Shown here one piece after another: positions 8,474-17,700 of a stretch of DNA of 64,000 bases. The DNA comes from Cladopsammia gracilis (taxonomy: Eukaryota; Cnidaria; Anthozoa; Scleractinia; Dendrophylliidae): assembly GCA_022457155.1 (NCBI GenBank), contig JAJGOT010000562.1, positions 469,453-533,452 of the forward strand. The letters are read 5' to 3'. The notes below the pieces were generated by a model that saw only the letters and a list, made by a program, of their open reading frames with translations, searched no databases and was not told the DNA's origin. A program made the translations under genes and the position numbers. The number at the start of each line of letters is the position of its first letter. Within the stretch, counting starts at the first letter, position 1.

Positions 8474-8896
8474 TTCGTGAACAAACCCCTGACCAACGTT
8501 GATCTGTTGAAGTGGATTGATTTTCTGAAAATTCCCAATTTCAAAGGGATTTTCGCCAGGGATGAAGTGAGGCCCCGAGAACACAGCCTCTGCATTATCA
8601 ATCTTGATTCGCTTGAAAATGCAGGAACCCATTGGGTGTGCTGCGCCCCTGGACAGAAATTCACGTGGTATTTCGACTCTTTTGGGATGGGATTTCCCCA
8701 GGAATTCAAAAGTTCCAAACCGGTGATTTGGAACAGCAGTCAGTATCAAAACATAAACAGCGTTCTTTGCGGGTATTATTGCTTGTTTTTCCTCCATCAA
8801 TGGTCGCAGGGGAAAGATTTCTATGATATTCTCAAACCTCTCAGTCTGACTAATACAGCGCAAAATAAAAAATTCATAAAAGAATATTTCGATTGA
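8474..8896 (+). CDS. Adenain-like maturation cysteine protease, no ATG at the expected start
   Basis: The domain runs from FVNKPLTNVDLLKWIDFL to the stop at 8896, about 140 residues. The Cys-protease triad is visible: His in GTHWVCC, Asp in YFDSFGMG, and Cys in SVLCGYYCLFF, with a Gln in SSQYQ just upstream. This is the order of adenovirus protease and Ulp1-type (C5/C48) enzymes. It would cleave capsid precursors during maturation. The frame is open back to an ATG at 8138, deep inside the core-like gene, but no ATG occurs near the domain start. Either translation begins far upstream or at a non-AUG codon, or the start was lost when the GC-rich repeat at 8446 arose. It is followed after two bases by the next ATG. 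Confidence 0.85.
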   Translation, partial: FVNKPLTNVDLLKWIDFLKIPNFKGIFARDEVRPREHSLCIINLDSLENAGTHWVCCAPGQKFTWYFDSFGMGFPQEFKSSKPVIWNSSQYQNINSVLCGYYCLFFLHQWSQGKDFYDILKPLSLTNTAQNKKFIKEYFD

Positions 8897-8898
8897 AA

Positions 8899-9075
8899 AT
8901 GAAATCATATTGCGTGAAGGAAAGAAAGCAAACTGAATGCGTGAAACCAACTGGATTCCAGACCGCAAAAAATGGCAGAAAGATGTGGTTTTGCCATTGC
9001 GCTTCCTGCGGAATCAAAAAAACAAGATTTGTGAAAGCGAGCGGAGCGAGCCGCGGAGCGGTGACGGGAAACTGA
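8899..9075 (+). pseudogene. Zinc-ribbon N-terminal part of the PLA2 protein
   Basis: Starts MKSYCVKERKQTECVKPTGF at 8899 (TTGAAAATG), two bases after the protease stop. Later Cys residues in CHCASCGIKKTRFV give a small zinc-ribbon pattern, with one Cys of the first pair apparently replaced (YCVKER). In animal Mavericks this ribbon precedes a phospholipase domain in the same protein. Here the reading frame ends at 9075 inside a GC-rich repeat, while the phospholipase part lies in another frame. Confidence 0.75.
9034..9068. repeat. GC-rich dispersed repeat, copy 3, at the PLA2 gene break
   Basis: An agcgagcggagcgagccgcgg-like run sits exactly where the zinc-ribbon frame (ending 9075) and the phospholipase frame part company. 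Confidence 0.65.
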
Positions 9076-9761
9076 ATCTGCCCTCACAAGGTGAGGGCTT
9101 TGGTGAACTTGCACTGACTGGCGTCGCGCATGCGCTGCCTTGGTTAGGGAAAAAATCAGTTGAAATGGGTCGTTATGGAGCCAGTGAGTTATTGCGAAAC
9201 AAAAAAGCTCAGAAAAAAGCATTGGATTTTGCCTTGGACAAGATGAAACCATTTCTTGCCAAAACCTCTTCCGATATGCTGAATGAGCTGTCCACGGCGA
9301 TCCGGCCAAACAGAAAATATAAGACAGATCGAGCAGATTTGGATGGCAGCGGGTTGGATGTTCATTCACTGATTGGGAAGCTGCCAAGACCAAAGAAAGG
9401 TTTCACCCTCCCAGGGCATAATTATACCGGCCCCTGGAACCCACTCGAAAAACAAGTCCGATTCGATGAAAAGGGAAAGATTCTCGAAATTATGCAGCAA
9501 CCCACAGGAAAAACAGACGCAGTTGCTATGCAACACGATGTGGATTATTCAGTCTGCGCAAAGAAAGCGAGCGAAGCGAGCCGAGGCGAAGCCGATGCGG
9601 ATCCACGCAAATGTAAAAATAAAGCAGACAGGAAAATGGTTGCCGCTTTGGATGCGATTCCCTGGAAAGAAAGACAGTGGGGGCATGCTTTAGCGCGAAA
9701 CGTGATTGATGCAAAACAGAAACTTGGGCTTGGTGCCCCAAAAAACAGGAAAAGATTTTGA
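9036..9761 (+). pseudogene. Parvovirus-like phospholipase A2 virion protein, main part
   Basis: After a linker with a hydrophobic stretch (GVAHALPWLG), the PLA2 domain shows a Ca-loop-like LPGHNYTGPWNPL (about 9413-9451), the catalytic His-Asp pair in MQHDVDYSVC (9534-9539) and a second helix NKADRKMVAALDAI. It ends with ERQWGHALARNVIDAKQKLG. Parvovirus VP1 PLA2 breaches endosomal membranes during entry, and adintoviruses carry a related domain. An extra segment rich in SEASRGEAD, encoded by a GC-rich repeat, is inserted just after the His-Asp helix. The frame differs from that of the zinc-ribbon part, so the gene is broken near 9,030-9,070. Confidence 0.85.
9564..9597. repeat. GC-rich dispersed repeat, copy 4, inside the PLA2 domain
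   Basis: The gcgagcgaagcgagccgagg run is in frame and adds residues between the two PLA2 helices, in a loop that can probably tolerate length changes. Confidence 0.65.
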
Positions 9762-9763
9762 GT

Positions 9764-10707
9764 GAAGGCCAGTGGACTCAAAATCTGGCAAACGAATTAC
9801 ACCGGCCAATCAGGCGGCGCTTTCCAAAACGACGAGTCATTTCATATGGGATTGACAACATCTGGGCAGCTGATCTGAGATGGGGAAATTTTCGAGGTGG
9901 AATAAAGGGATCAGATATCTCCTGATGGTGATCGATGTTTTCTCAAAGTTCGGTTGGATTCGTCCCCTGAAAGACAAGCGAGGGCAAACAGTGGCTGATG
10001 CTTTTAAAGACATATTTAAAACGAAGCGAAAACCGAAAATGCTTTGGAGTGACAAAGGGTCTGAATTTTTCAATGCAATAATGAAACATCTGCTTGATAA
10101 GAATAGGGTAAAATTGTATACAACGGAAAATGAAGAAAAAGCATCTGTTGTTGAGCGTTGGAACAGGTCTTTCAAGGAGAAACTCTTTAAAATGTTTTCT
10201 GCTAACAACAATACAATATACTGGGACAAACTTGGCAAATTAGTGGAGCAATATAACCACCGTTTTCATTCGAGCATTCGGATGAGTCCCGCAGAGGCGA
10301 GCAAACAGGAAAATGAGAAAAAGGTTTTCGCTAATTTATACAGCGACATGATTTATGCAAAACACAACCCGGCAAAATTCAGGGTTGGCGACAGAGTCCG
10401 AATATCAAAATATAAACGAAAGATATTTGACAAAGGTTTCACCCCGAACTGGTCGGAAGAGATATTTGTGATTGACGAAATATTAAACACAAACCCTGTA
10501 ACGTATAAATTAGTCGATCTGTTGGGAGAATCAATCACCGGATCATTTTACGAGGCGGAACTTCAAAGAGCAACGCAAGATGTGTTTCGCATTGAAAGGG
10601 TTATTCGCCGCGATAATAAGCGAAAAGTCGCGCTTGTAAAATGGAAAAGTTACCCCGATAAATTTAATTCTTGGATTCCATTGAGCGATGTAGAAAAGCT
10701 TGGCTAA
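9764..10707 (+). pseudogene. Maverick/retroviral-type integrase with chromodomain, frameshifted and N-truncated
   Basis: Frame 1, from 9764, reads ELHRPIRRRFPKRRVISYGI and then DNIWAADL, with the first catalytic Asp at 9872-9874. The main part is in another frame from 9880 (KFSRWNKGIRYLLMVIDVFS), so a frameshift lies between about 9,875 and 9,882. The second Asp is in LWSDKGSEF (codon at 10051). The Glu is in ASVVERWNRS (codon at 10153), 33 residues later, giving a DDE core. The C-terminus has a chromodomain (FRIERVIRRDNKRKVALVKW, then SWIPLSDVEKL), which may steer integration. The usual N-terminal zinc-binding segment is missing: the frame begins three bases after the PLA2 stop. The enzyme would integrate the linear genome with a short target duplication. 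Confidence 0.92.
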
Positions 10708-10723
10708 AAAAGTCAATCATTTA

Positions 10724-10815
10724 AAGTTCCGCTGAAAAATTCTGGGAAATATTTTTTCTTGACTGAAAAAATATTCCGCTGAAAAATTCTGGAAAATATT
10801 CCGCTAAAATCTGGG
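10724..10815. repeat. Short direct repeats after the integrase
   Basis: ccgctgaaaaattctgg occurs twice and a third, shortened copy (ccgctaaaatctggg) follows, separated by AT-rich tttttt/aaaaaat. It directly precedes the palindrome repeats, so the whole 10,724-10,950 block is non-coding repetitive DNA between convergent genes. Confidence 0.7.
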
Positions 10816-10837
10816 GGAAATTCATTGAATTTCTCCC

Positions 10838-10950
10838 CTGAAAAACTGGCTAACGCGTTAGCCACAAAATTGATTCCCCGAAAAACTGGCTAACGCGTTA
10901 GCCATAAAATTGTTTCCCCGAAAAACTGGCTAACGCGTTAGCCACAAATG
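10838..10950. repeat. Three 40-bp repeats each with the perfect palindrome tggctaacgcgttagcca
   Basis: The 18-bp palindrome lies at 10847-10864, 10887-10904 and 10927-10944, an exact 40-bp spacing. It is embedded in ttccccgaaaaac...acaaaattg units. Dyad symmetry plus exact spacing suggests binding sites for a dimeric protein (origin, enhancer or transcription-end element). Between convergent integrase and VLTF3-like genes, a shared terminator or an origin-type iteron is plausible; that is inference. Confidence 0.9.
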
Positions 10951-11062
10951 AGATTTTGATTGGCCGCCATATGTCAATAACCGGGCAGCTGGGCAATTGC
11001 GTTGGCGTGTCAGAATATGAATGTTTCACATTAATATTCACAAAGTCTGTTATTTCAAAACA

Positions 11063-11092
11063 CCGCTTCGCTTCACTTCGCTTCGTTCGCTT
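11063..11092. repeat. GC-rich dispersed repeat, copy 5, at the VLTF3-like gene end
   Basis: The cgcttcgcttcacttcgcttcg run encodes the last residues (ANEAK) and the stop of the minus-strand gene. Confidence 0.6.
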
Positions 11093-11957
11093 GACTTTCT
11101 TTCATTTCCCGGCAGATTTTCTCCCAGAAGAGGAAACCTTGCTTTTGGATTTCCTTTTGGAGAATCTTGTGTTCCTCTTGGAGATTCACAAATGATTCAA
11201 GGAGGAGTTCAACTGTGTCTTCGATTCGCTCAGCGTCGCTTTCTTCCGCCATCTCCGAATCAGAGACAATAAAATCCTCGTCTGAAGGCGAAGCGATTTC
11301 ATCGTCGCTTCTTGTTTCTTCCTCTGAGCATGTGGAACAATCTTCATGGTCGCTATCTTCACTCGCTTCGCTTCGCTCGGCTTCATTAGAAAATGCTTTT
11401 TCAAGATCCATTTTATTCCAATGACATTTTTTGAAGATGGTTTGGATTATTTTTTCTTGTTCCTCCCGTCTTGATGAGAGTTTGAGCAGTTTGAAATCAT
11501 CTTCATTTGGATTGAAACCGTTCTTCTTCAACAGGGCGAAAAGAACTTGATGGCAATTGAGAAACTTTTTTCTGCTGAGATGAAGGTCATCATATGCCAG
11601 TGAGAAATATTTAAAATCGTCGATGAGGAACTTTTCAAGATGCTCGTATTCATTCCCGTCGTGGTCTGTTATGTGATTAAAAATTGAGTGATCGTTACCA
11701 TTGACTTTCTTCCATTTGGAAGCTTTGACGAAATCCCTGACTTTTTTTCTTGTGATTTCGCCACGGGGAATTTGGGAGATAATTTCTTTTTGATAAAACT
11801 CAAGATCTTTGAGTGGAATTTGATTTTTCCCCTGATTTTTGCGGATGATATCTTTGAAATGTTCCAGCCTGGGATTTTTGTGAGATTGCCATGTTGTGCG
11901 GGTTTCTTGAATAATTTCAGGAATGAAATCGATTTCTTCTTCTTCGGAATCAGACAT
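11073..11957 (-). CDS. VLTF3-like late transcription factor
   Basis: A 294-residue protein from MSDSEEEEIDFIPEI (ATG at 11957). The frame extends upstream only into the terminal inverted repeat. The central part, LEHFKDIIRKNQGKNQIPLK, then FLIDDFKYF...RKKFLNCHQVLFALLKKNGF and EEQEKIIQTIFKKCHWNKMD, follows the order of conserved blocks in the VLTF3 family of nucleocytoviruses (QGKxxIP block, F-rich helix, NxxxxLxxLLxxxG, terminal helix before a Trp). The C-terminal third is acidic and Ser-rich, with a Leu-heptad end (VELLLESFVNLQEEHKILQK). VLTF3 activates late genes. Its start lacks TAAAATG, as expected if it acts before the late genes. An in-frame GC-rich repeat adds ERSEAS. The family call is by eye. 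Confidence 0.72.
   Translation of the reverse strand: MSDSEEEEIDFIPEIIQETRTTWQSHKNPRLEHFKDIIRKNQGKNQIPLKDLEFYQKEIISQIPRGEITRKKVRDFVKASKWKKVNGNDHSIFNHITDHDGNEYEHLEKFLIDDFKYFSLAYDDLHLSRKKFLNCHQVLFALLKKNGFNPNEDDFKLLKLSSRREEQEKIIQTIFKKCHWNKMDLEKAFSNEAERSEASEDSDHEDCSTCSEEETRSDDEIASPSDEDFIVSDSEMAEESDAERIEDTVELLLESFVNLQEEHKILQKEIQKQGFLFWEKICREMKESQANEAK
11361..11385. repeat. GC-rich dispersed repeat, copy 6, inside the VLTF3-like gene
   Basis: actcgcttcgcttcgctcgg, in frame, encodes part of EAERSEASEDS at the start of the acidic tail. Confidence 0.65.
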
Positions 11958-12026
11958 TTTCTTTCCGGGAGAGAATTTTTTTCTCCAATTCTGCTCCGGA
12001 AGAAGGAAAAAAGTTCTGCTGAATTT

Positions 12027-12327
12027 AGTAGAAGTGTATAGGGAATACTGGCTCACTCTCTGTTTCACGCTGTTTGGAAGCGTTTCTCATTGCGCTCCTT
12101 TTCCCAGATGATCGGAACCTATTTCTCACCAAATCCAACGTTTTTTTCCGCGCCCACAATTTACAGCAATGAGAAACGCGTCTAACCAGCGTGAAACGGG
12201 AGTGAATTAATTCAATTGAGAATCGCTTCAAACCAGCGTGAAACAGGGAGTGAATTAATTCAATTGAGAATCGCTTCGAACCAGCGTGAAACAGGGAGTG
12301 AGCCAGTATTCCCTATACACTTCTACT
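12027..12327. repeat. Inverted-repeat terminus of the viral element
   Basis: Left arm 12027-12092 starts agtagaagtgtataggg and runs through gaatactggctcactc and gtttcacgctg. The right arm is its reverse complement and ends ...ccctatacacttctact at 12327. The loop is about 70 bp, and the right arm is lengthened by the tandem repeats at 12186-12300. The outer end AGTAGAAG and the switch to host-like DNA after 12327 suggest the right terminal inverted repeat of the element, with an internal inverted copy. The left end is outside the window, so this and the target duplication cannot be confirmed. Confidence 0.65.
12186..12300. repeat. 47/48-bp tandem repeat within the terminal inverted repeat
   Basis: ccagcgtgaaac(a)gggagtg followed by aattaattcaattgagaatc starts at 12186 and 12233, and a third partial unit starts at 12281. 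Such arrays are common inside Maverick terminal repeats. Confidence 0.85.
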
Positions 12328-14760
12328 GACATAAAATCACGAAAATATATTATAAAGGCAAAACTCACGTTGTACGTGACGACGTCAAACAATTCTTCTG
12401 ACATTTCATCTGCTTCTGGTGACATGCAGCATGTGCTTTTTGTTTACAAAACTCCAATTTCCATTGACTGACATGAAGTGACAGATGAATTTCCAATGCA
12501 CGATCTAAGCCAATGGGAATTTTGCGTACTCTCTGAGAAAAAAAAAAAAGGAGCATCGGGCACGTGTATCACAACGGAAAGTGTTCAGATAGCTTGTTGT
12601 TTTATTCGATGTGTTTCTACTTTTCTGTGCGTTGACAAACCTGTCAATTCATTCTTGGCTGTTGTTCAGTTGTAATTGTTCGCCAGTGTTAATGAGGTAT
12701 TTTGATGAATTTTGGTTGTTTTCTTCGTCTTTTTTGGGATAATAAAATTCACTGTCTGAATGTTCTTCAACTTCTGTATCTTGGTTACTGTTTCTTCCGC
12801 GTCGCACATTTTGCTTCCCTTGAATTTTTTCACACGTTGCTACGCTGCTTCCCGCGCTTTGCCAGCCGGACATCAACATCGCTTATAACTTCAGTGGCCC
12901 CAGGCATTACGGGAGAATCCGGCCCCGAGTAATAGCTAATCACCGCGCGTTTTCCAAGGTTACTTATTTTATTAGCAACCCCTAGCTATCCAAAACTGCA
13001 AAATTGATGGGTTGCAGATTGAAAACAGCATTGCACAAAGATTATCTACCATGTCGGGCTCAAATTTCCCGAGAAAGCTAATTGTACCATGTCCTTTCAA
13101 TATTCAGAATTGATGTTTTGGTAGCTCGATTAGAAAATGCTAATGAGGCAAAAATTGTGAACAAATATTGGCTAATAATAAAGTCGTCTTCATCACCTGA
13201 CCAACCACATTTATCTACTAACACCACGCAATGTCCCCTTTCCTTTTTAGCCATGTCTAAAATATTTGTACAATTAAAAGTGAAGATGTTAAATTTCTCT
13301 TGTCGTGTTGAATTCGATATCTCGATATCTTTGAGTTGAACACCCGACGATAAATTTCACATCTTCGCGCACCCGTGTATTATAGGGGAGCCCGCGGGCC
13401 GAAGGCCCGGCAGAGCACCATACCCATAGAAACTATGCCTGTCATTTTTAATGGTCATGGCTAGCGGAATGTTTTGCGGGCGCGTTGTGTGCCCGCCGTA
13501 CGCGTTGAGCTAGCTCGCTGGCGCGTATGACGTCGCAAAACATGCGCGTGTGACGCCACAAAAAATCTGGGATCTTTGAGGCTTTGTTTTTCGCGCAGCT
13601 ACACAGCCGTCAACTCGGTAAACACTTCAGCCTTTGCAGGATTTTTTGCTGTTTTTAGCGGAGAATTAAAGTCGTTATTACCCAACATTTTTTGTTTGCG
13701 GTTTGCTACTTAAGACAGGATACTAATTAAGGGATACTCAGAAGCCGCTTTAGTGGAGAAAAGAAGATAGAGCTTTCAGGGATAAAATCTTGCTTCGAGA
13801 AACTATAAACGTTTTTAGCAATGCGATTTTTTTTTTCAACCTTCAAACCCTTGCACGATTTTTTTTCCAAAATGACTATGCCCTCTTTTGGTCTTGTTTT
13901 ACTGGGACCGTTTCAACCGCGCAAATGTTTTTTGTTGTAGTGTCCCAACAGAACACGTTTGTATTAGTTTTTTTTTCATATTAATTGAAATTTTCTATTG
14001 AAATTTGGCGTGTAAAAACCCTGTTCAGGGTTCGCAGCCAATCAGAATGGCGAAACGACTTTTCACACACGTGAAAAAAGCGTTTCGTCCAGTCACAGAT
14101 GTTACGTAATGTAATAGGACACCTAAACACGTGCAGTGTTAGACATGGACTTTTTCGCATTGTATGTTGTAATCTCTCTCGCTTGCTGGATCTCACTCGC
14201 AAAGCCTTGCTCGTTCAATTTCTGATACGAACCAACTCGTGCGTAAATACCGTACGCCCGCACTGCCCATGACGTGATCTATATGTTCAAACGTCCCAAC
14301 CGAGTTCAGTGTTAGTTGAAACAGTTACATAAGCAGATCAAACGGTTTTTTACCCAAAGTAAGCAAAAAAATTCCAACCAACCAAAAAGAGTTCATACAA
14401 ATAGATCATAGCCTTTAAAATAGTATTTGTGAAATGTATGTTGTGTCCTCGCTTTGAATGAGAAGTGTGAACATTTCTAGGAAATAATAGTTGAACAGTC
14501 CCCTTTTATTGTACATGTACATTTTTCCGTTCCAAGTCTCTGCATATGAAAAACTTGAACATTGATATTTGGTGGAGCAAATGTTTAATATACCGTACAC
14601 AATGCTTCAAACAAGCTCTAAGGCAGGGGAGGGGGGAGGGTGGACAGAGGCTACGTATACATGTATATAAAAATAAATATATTTTCTTGAATAAAATGGG
14701 ACTGTTCACAGGACATGGAACATCCAACCTGAGTATAAAGAATCTCCAGAGAAAGGCTCA
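12328..14760. other. Host-like intergenic DNA, no gene seen
   Basis: AT-rich with homopolymer T runs and a GC-rich island (13,385-13,560, cccgcgggccgaaggcccgg hairpin, gcgcg-rich). It contains one copy of the dispersed repeat listed at 12,700. Short frames here look random. Confidence 0.5.
12700..12935 (-). repeat. Dispersed repeat, copy A, resembling a transposon 5' end
   Basis: Diverged copy of 26,518-26,775. Shared landmarks are gaattttggttgttttcttcg, cacacgttgctacgctgc / cccgcgctttgccagcc and cattacgggagaatccggcc. On the minus strand both keep a short acidic reading frame (EVEEHSD-like, PKKDEENNQNS). This suggests a 5' exon and promoter of a transposon; the family is not recognised. Confidence 0.6.
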
Positions 14761-14762
14761 CA

Positions 14763-17700
14763 GCTGCGAAATCTTGACATACACTGAATGTGAAATATAG
14801 AAGCCAGCAGGAGTGGATGGTTTGTTGACACACTTCTTGAGGCCATGACCTTGGCAGTGGCGCTCCCACATTCCATCACAGTAGTGCCACTGATCTTGAA
14901 TGGTTACAGCACTCCCGTAGTGGTTTCCATTCCAAAATGTGAGACCAAAGAGGGAATATCTACAGGTTTTGAAAATAAAAATAGTTTATTTCATTTGAAA
15001 TATGACTTGTGAGTCTCATGTGGCTATTACAAGAAAATGACCAACAATGTCCGTCACAACCTCAGAAACATACCTGTCACTTGAAACTTGAATTATCTGT
15101 GGAAGGTGAGTGACATCAGTTATGGTGCCCTGCCTGGCAAATATGTCAAGTGACAACAGTAGGAATGGGGGATTTCCTCTTACAAATGCCCTCCTTGTGT
15201 TGCTCCTCATGCAAGCCACCACAATATGCTCTCGGGGTCTGACTGAAATATGACGTAATAGTTGACAATTAGTATACATGTAATTGTAGCTGGAAAGTGT
15301 GCAATCACTGTACATGAGAAGCATTGGAAAAGCAGCAAAAAAAAAAAAAGAACCAGGTAAAGTTTATAAAACAAGTAACGTGACAAATATGTACATGTAA
15401 AAATGAAAGACATACATGAGTTGCCCTGTGCCTGGATCTTGCACAGAGCAGTTGGAAATGAAGTAGTTTGCACCAGGGGGAACATGATGCATCGCAAGTC
15501 CACACGTGGACTGTTGCTGGTCTGTGTTCATCCACTGCCTCAATGATTCTTCAAGAAATGCAGGTACTGGAAATCCTACATGGCTATTGATACAACAATA
15601 AAAAACTCGGATATTTCTCACTCAATTTGAATGTATATGTATGCATACTCTGGATAATAAAAAACAGAAATAAAATATTTCATTAATGGATGCCCAAAAG
15701 AAAATGAATTTTCTGGTTTGGTTCAAGATGTAATATATTAATACATACCCACACACACATTCACACACAAGCATAAAGTAAATTTCGTAATTAGCATGAT
15801 GGTGAAGTGATTACTTTTGCCTTGAAAATCTTGATTTAATATAAAGTTAAGATCAGATAATTTACTTTAAAAAACATACCTCAAAGCTATTGCATTAGCA
15901 TGACACTGCTTCACTCTAACAGGGCAGGCTGAAGAGTCACATGTGCTGATGAAGGTTGTCTGAGAAGATGAATGAAGTCTAGACACAAAGAGGTCTTCCT
16001 CATTTCCCCACAGGTCTATTAGTGGTGTTATTTGAAAGCGTCCTGGAAATAGCTTGAGCCACTCTAATTTCCCCTCCACAAAATTACCTCTGTCAAATAA
16101 CTCGCAAATCTTAATCAGGTAACTTGCATGGACTTCTACTGAGCTGGAAATTTCCTGAAAAGCCTTTCTGTGGTTTTTCATTAATGTATAAAAAATAGTC
16201 AGAAAATTGTCAATCGGGCAGGTGTTCACCAGGGTGATTTGTCCTATGTATGGCAAATTTATCTTTCCACCCCAAGGAGGAACATTCAGCATGTTTGAGG
16301 CAAATTCATTCTTCAGTGAATCTGGTAATGTCACGACCACTGTATTAGTTAATTCTTGACTTTTATTGTTAGAAGTGCGTGGGACTGATGGTTTCCAACT
16401 GAAGCTCCTGATATTGGAGGACCAGTAGATGCATAGTAGTGCTTCATGATCGCTTCAATATTTTTCTCTTTTGTGAACCCCTTCTTTTCGCATTGTGATT
16501 TTGATAGCTTCAAGTTCTTGATCAGATAGAGGTCAAGCTGTGAAACGTACAGGCCAGTTAGTTGACTTGTCTGTATTAGTTTCTCCTAATCAAAGTCATC
16601 ATATATACGAGCCTTCTCGGCTGCCCTCGTACTAGCATTGGTTTTCTTGACAATAAATGCCTTGACCATGGCGTTGTGGCGTCGTTTAATCTCCTTCACC
16701 ACTGATGTCCTAAGGTCTTCTCCAGTATATGTCTGAAGAAAGTAGTCGACATTTGATAGCATTTTTCCAAGCACATCATTCCTATCCACTACGGTAAAAT
16801 AAAGGGATTCTTGTGGATGTACTTCAGCCATTTGTAAATCTGGTGTGCCATAGGATTGCATATAGTGGTTTAACTGTGCTCGAGGGCAGAACTCATCTAT
16901 TTTTCTGGTAGCGGCATTCCTCAGCTCATCTTTGTTGAGGTCAAATTTCTCTGTTAATTCTCCTGATGAAATTTGCTGAGGAAAGGCATAGTGAAATTCG
17001 CCTCCAGTGAAGGAATAGTCTGGAACTGGTGGTTGCACTCGAGTCACGGGGACACCTCTAAAGCCATTTGTCAAAAGAGATGGATTTTCATACCTCGCAT
17101 GATATTCGCAAACCTTGCCACTATTCCAACAGCCATTTCTGATCCCCTCAAACCCATTATCAAACAGGAAATAATGGTCACGAAAGAAGTCCCCCACAAA
17201 CTTTTAGTACTCCTTCCCAGCACACTTCTCAAGCACAGTTTCGGAACTCGCACTTGCACATTTGATCATAAATTTTTCGTCAAAAAAAAACTGCAAGTGG
17301 CTTTCATAACAAGGGGTGCTTGCATGAATAGATGTGCCCATAGAACTTTTTCCATCAAAGCGATTCTTAATGACTCGTGCACATTCTATTACAGTGTCTC
17401 TTTCCTTTTCAGCTTGCAGGTTTTTTAGCTGTTCATTGCTGATATCCTTTAGTTTGATTCTTCCCTGATCATCGCATAAAGGCAGAAAGGGGACAGGTAT
17501 GGACCTCCCATCTCCAAGGCATTCATTTAGAGAACGCATTACCTTTTCAGCTATATGTGATGCAGAGTCATTGGGGGCGTAATGGAATCTGCTCTGTAAA
17601 TCAATGCAATTTATCATGAAGTACTCTGCCATTCGAAGTTGTGTCATTTGCTCATGACTCGCAACTCCCGGGCCAGCATCAGAGGTCTGAATATGAAATG

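Noticed and set aside
10838..10950. CRISPR-like array (three repeats, regular spacing)
   Set aside because: The whole 40-bp unit repeats, including the 'spacers', and only three units exist in an animal viral element; these are iterons.
1..12327. DNA polymerase B or superfamily 3 helicase of the element
   Set aside because: No reading frame here has polymerase or helicase motifs; these genes are expected left of the window and cannot be claimed.
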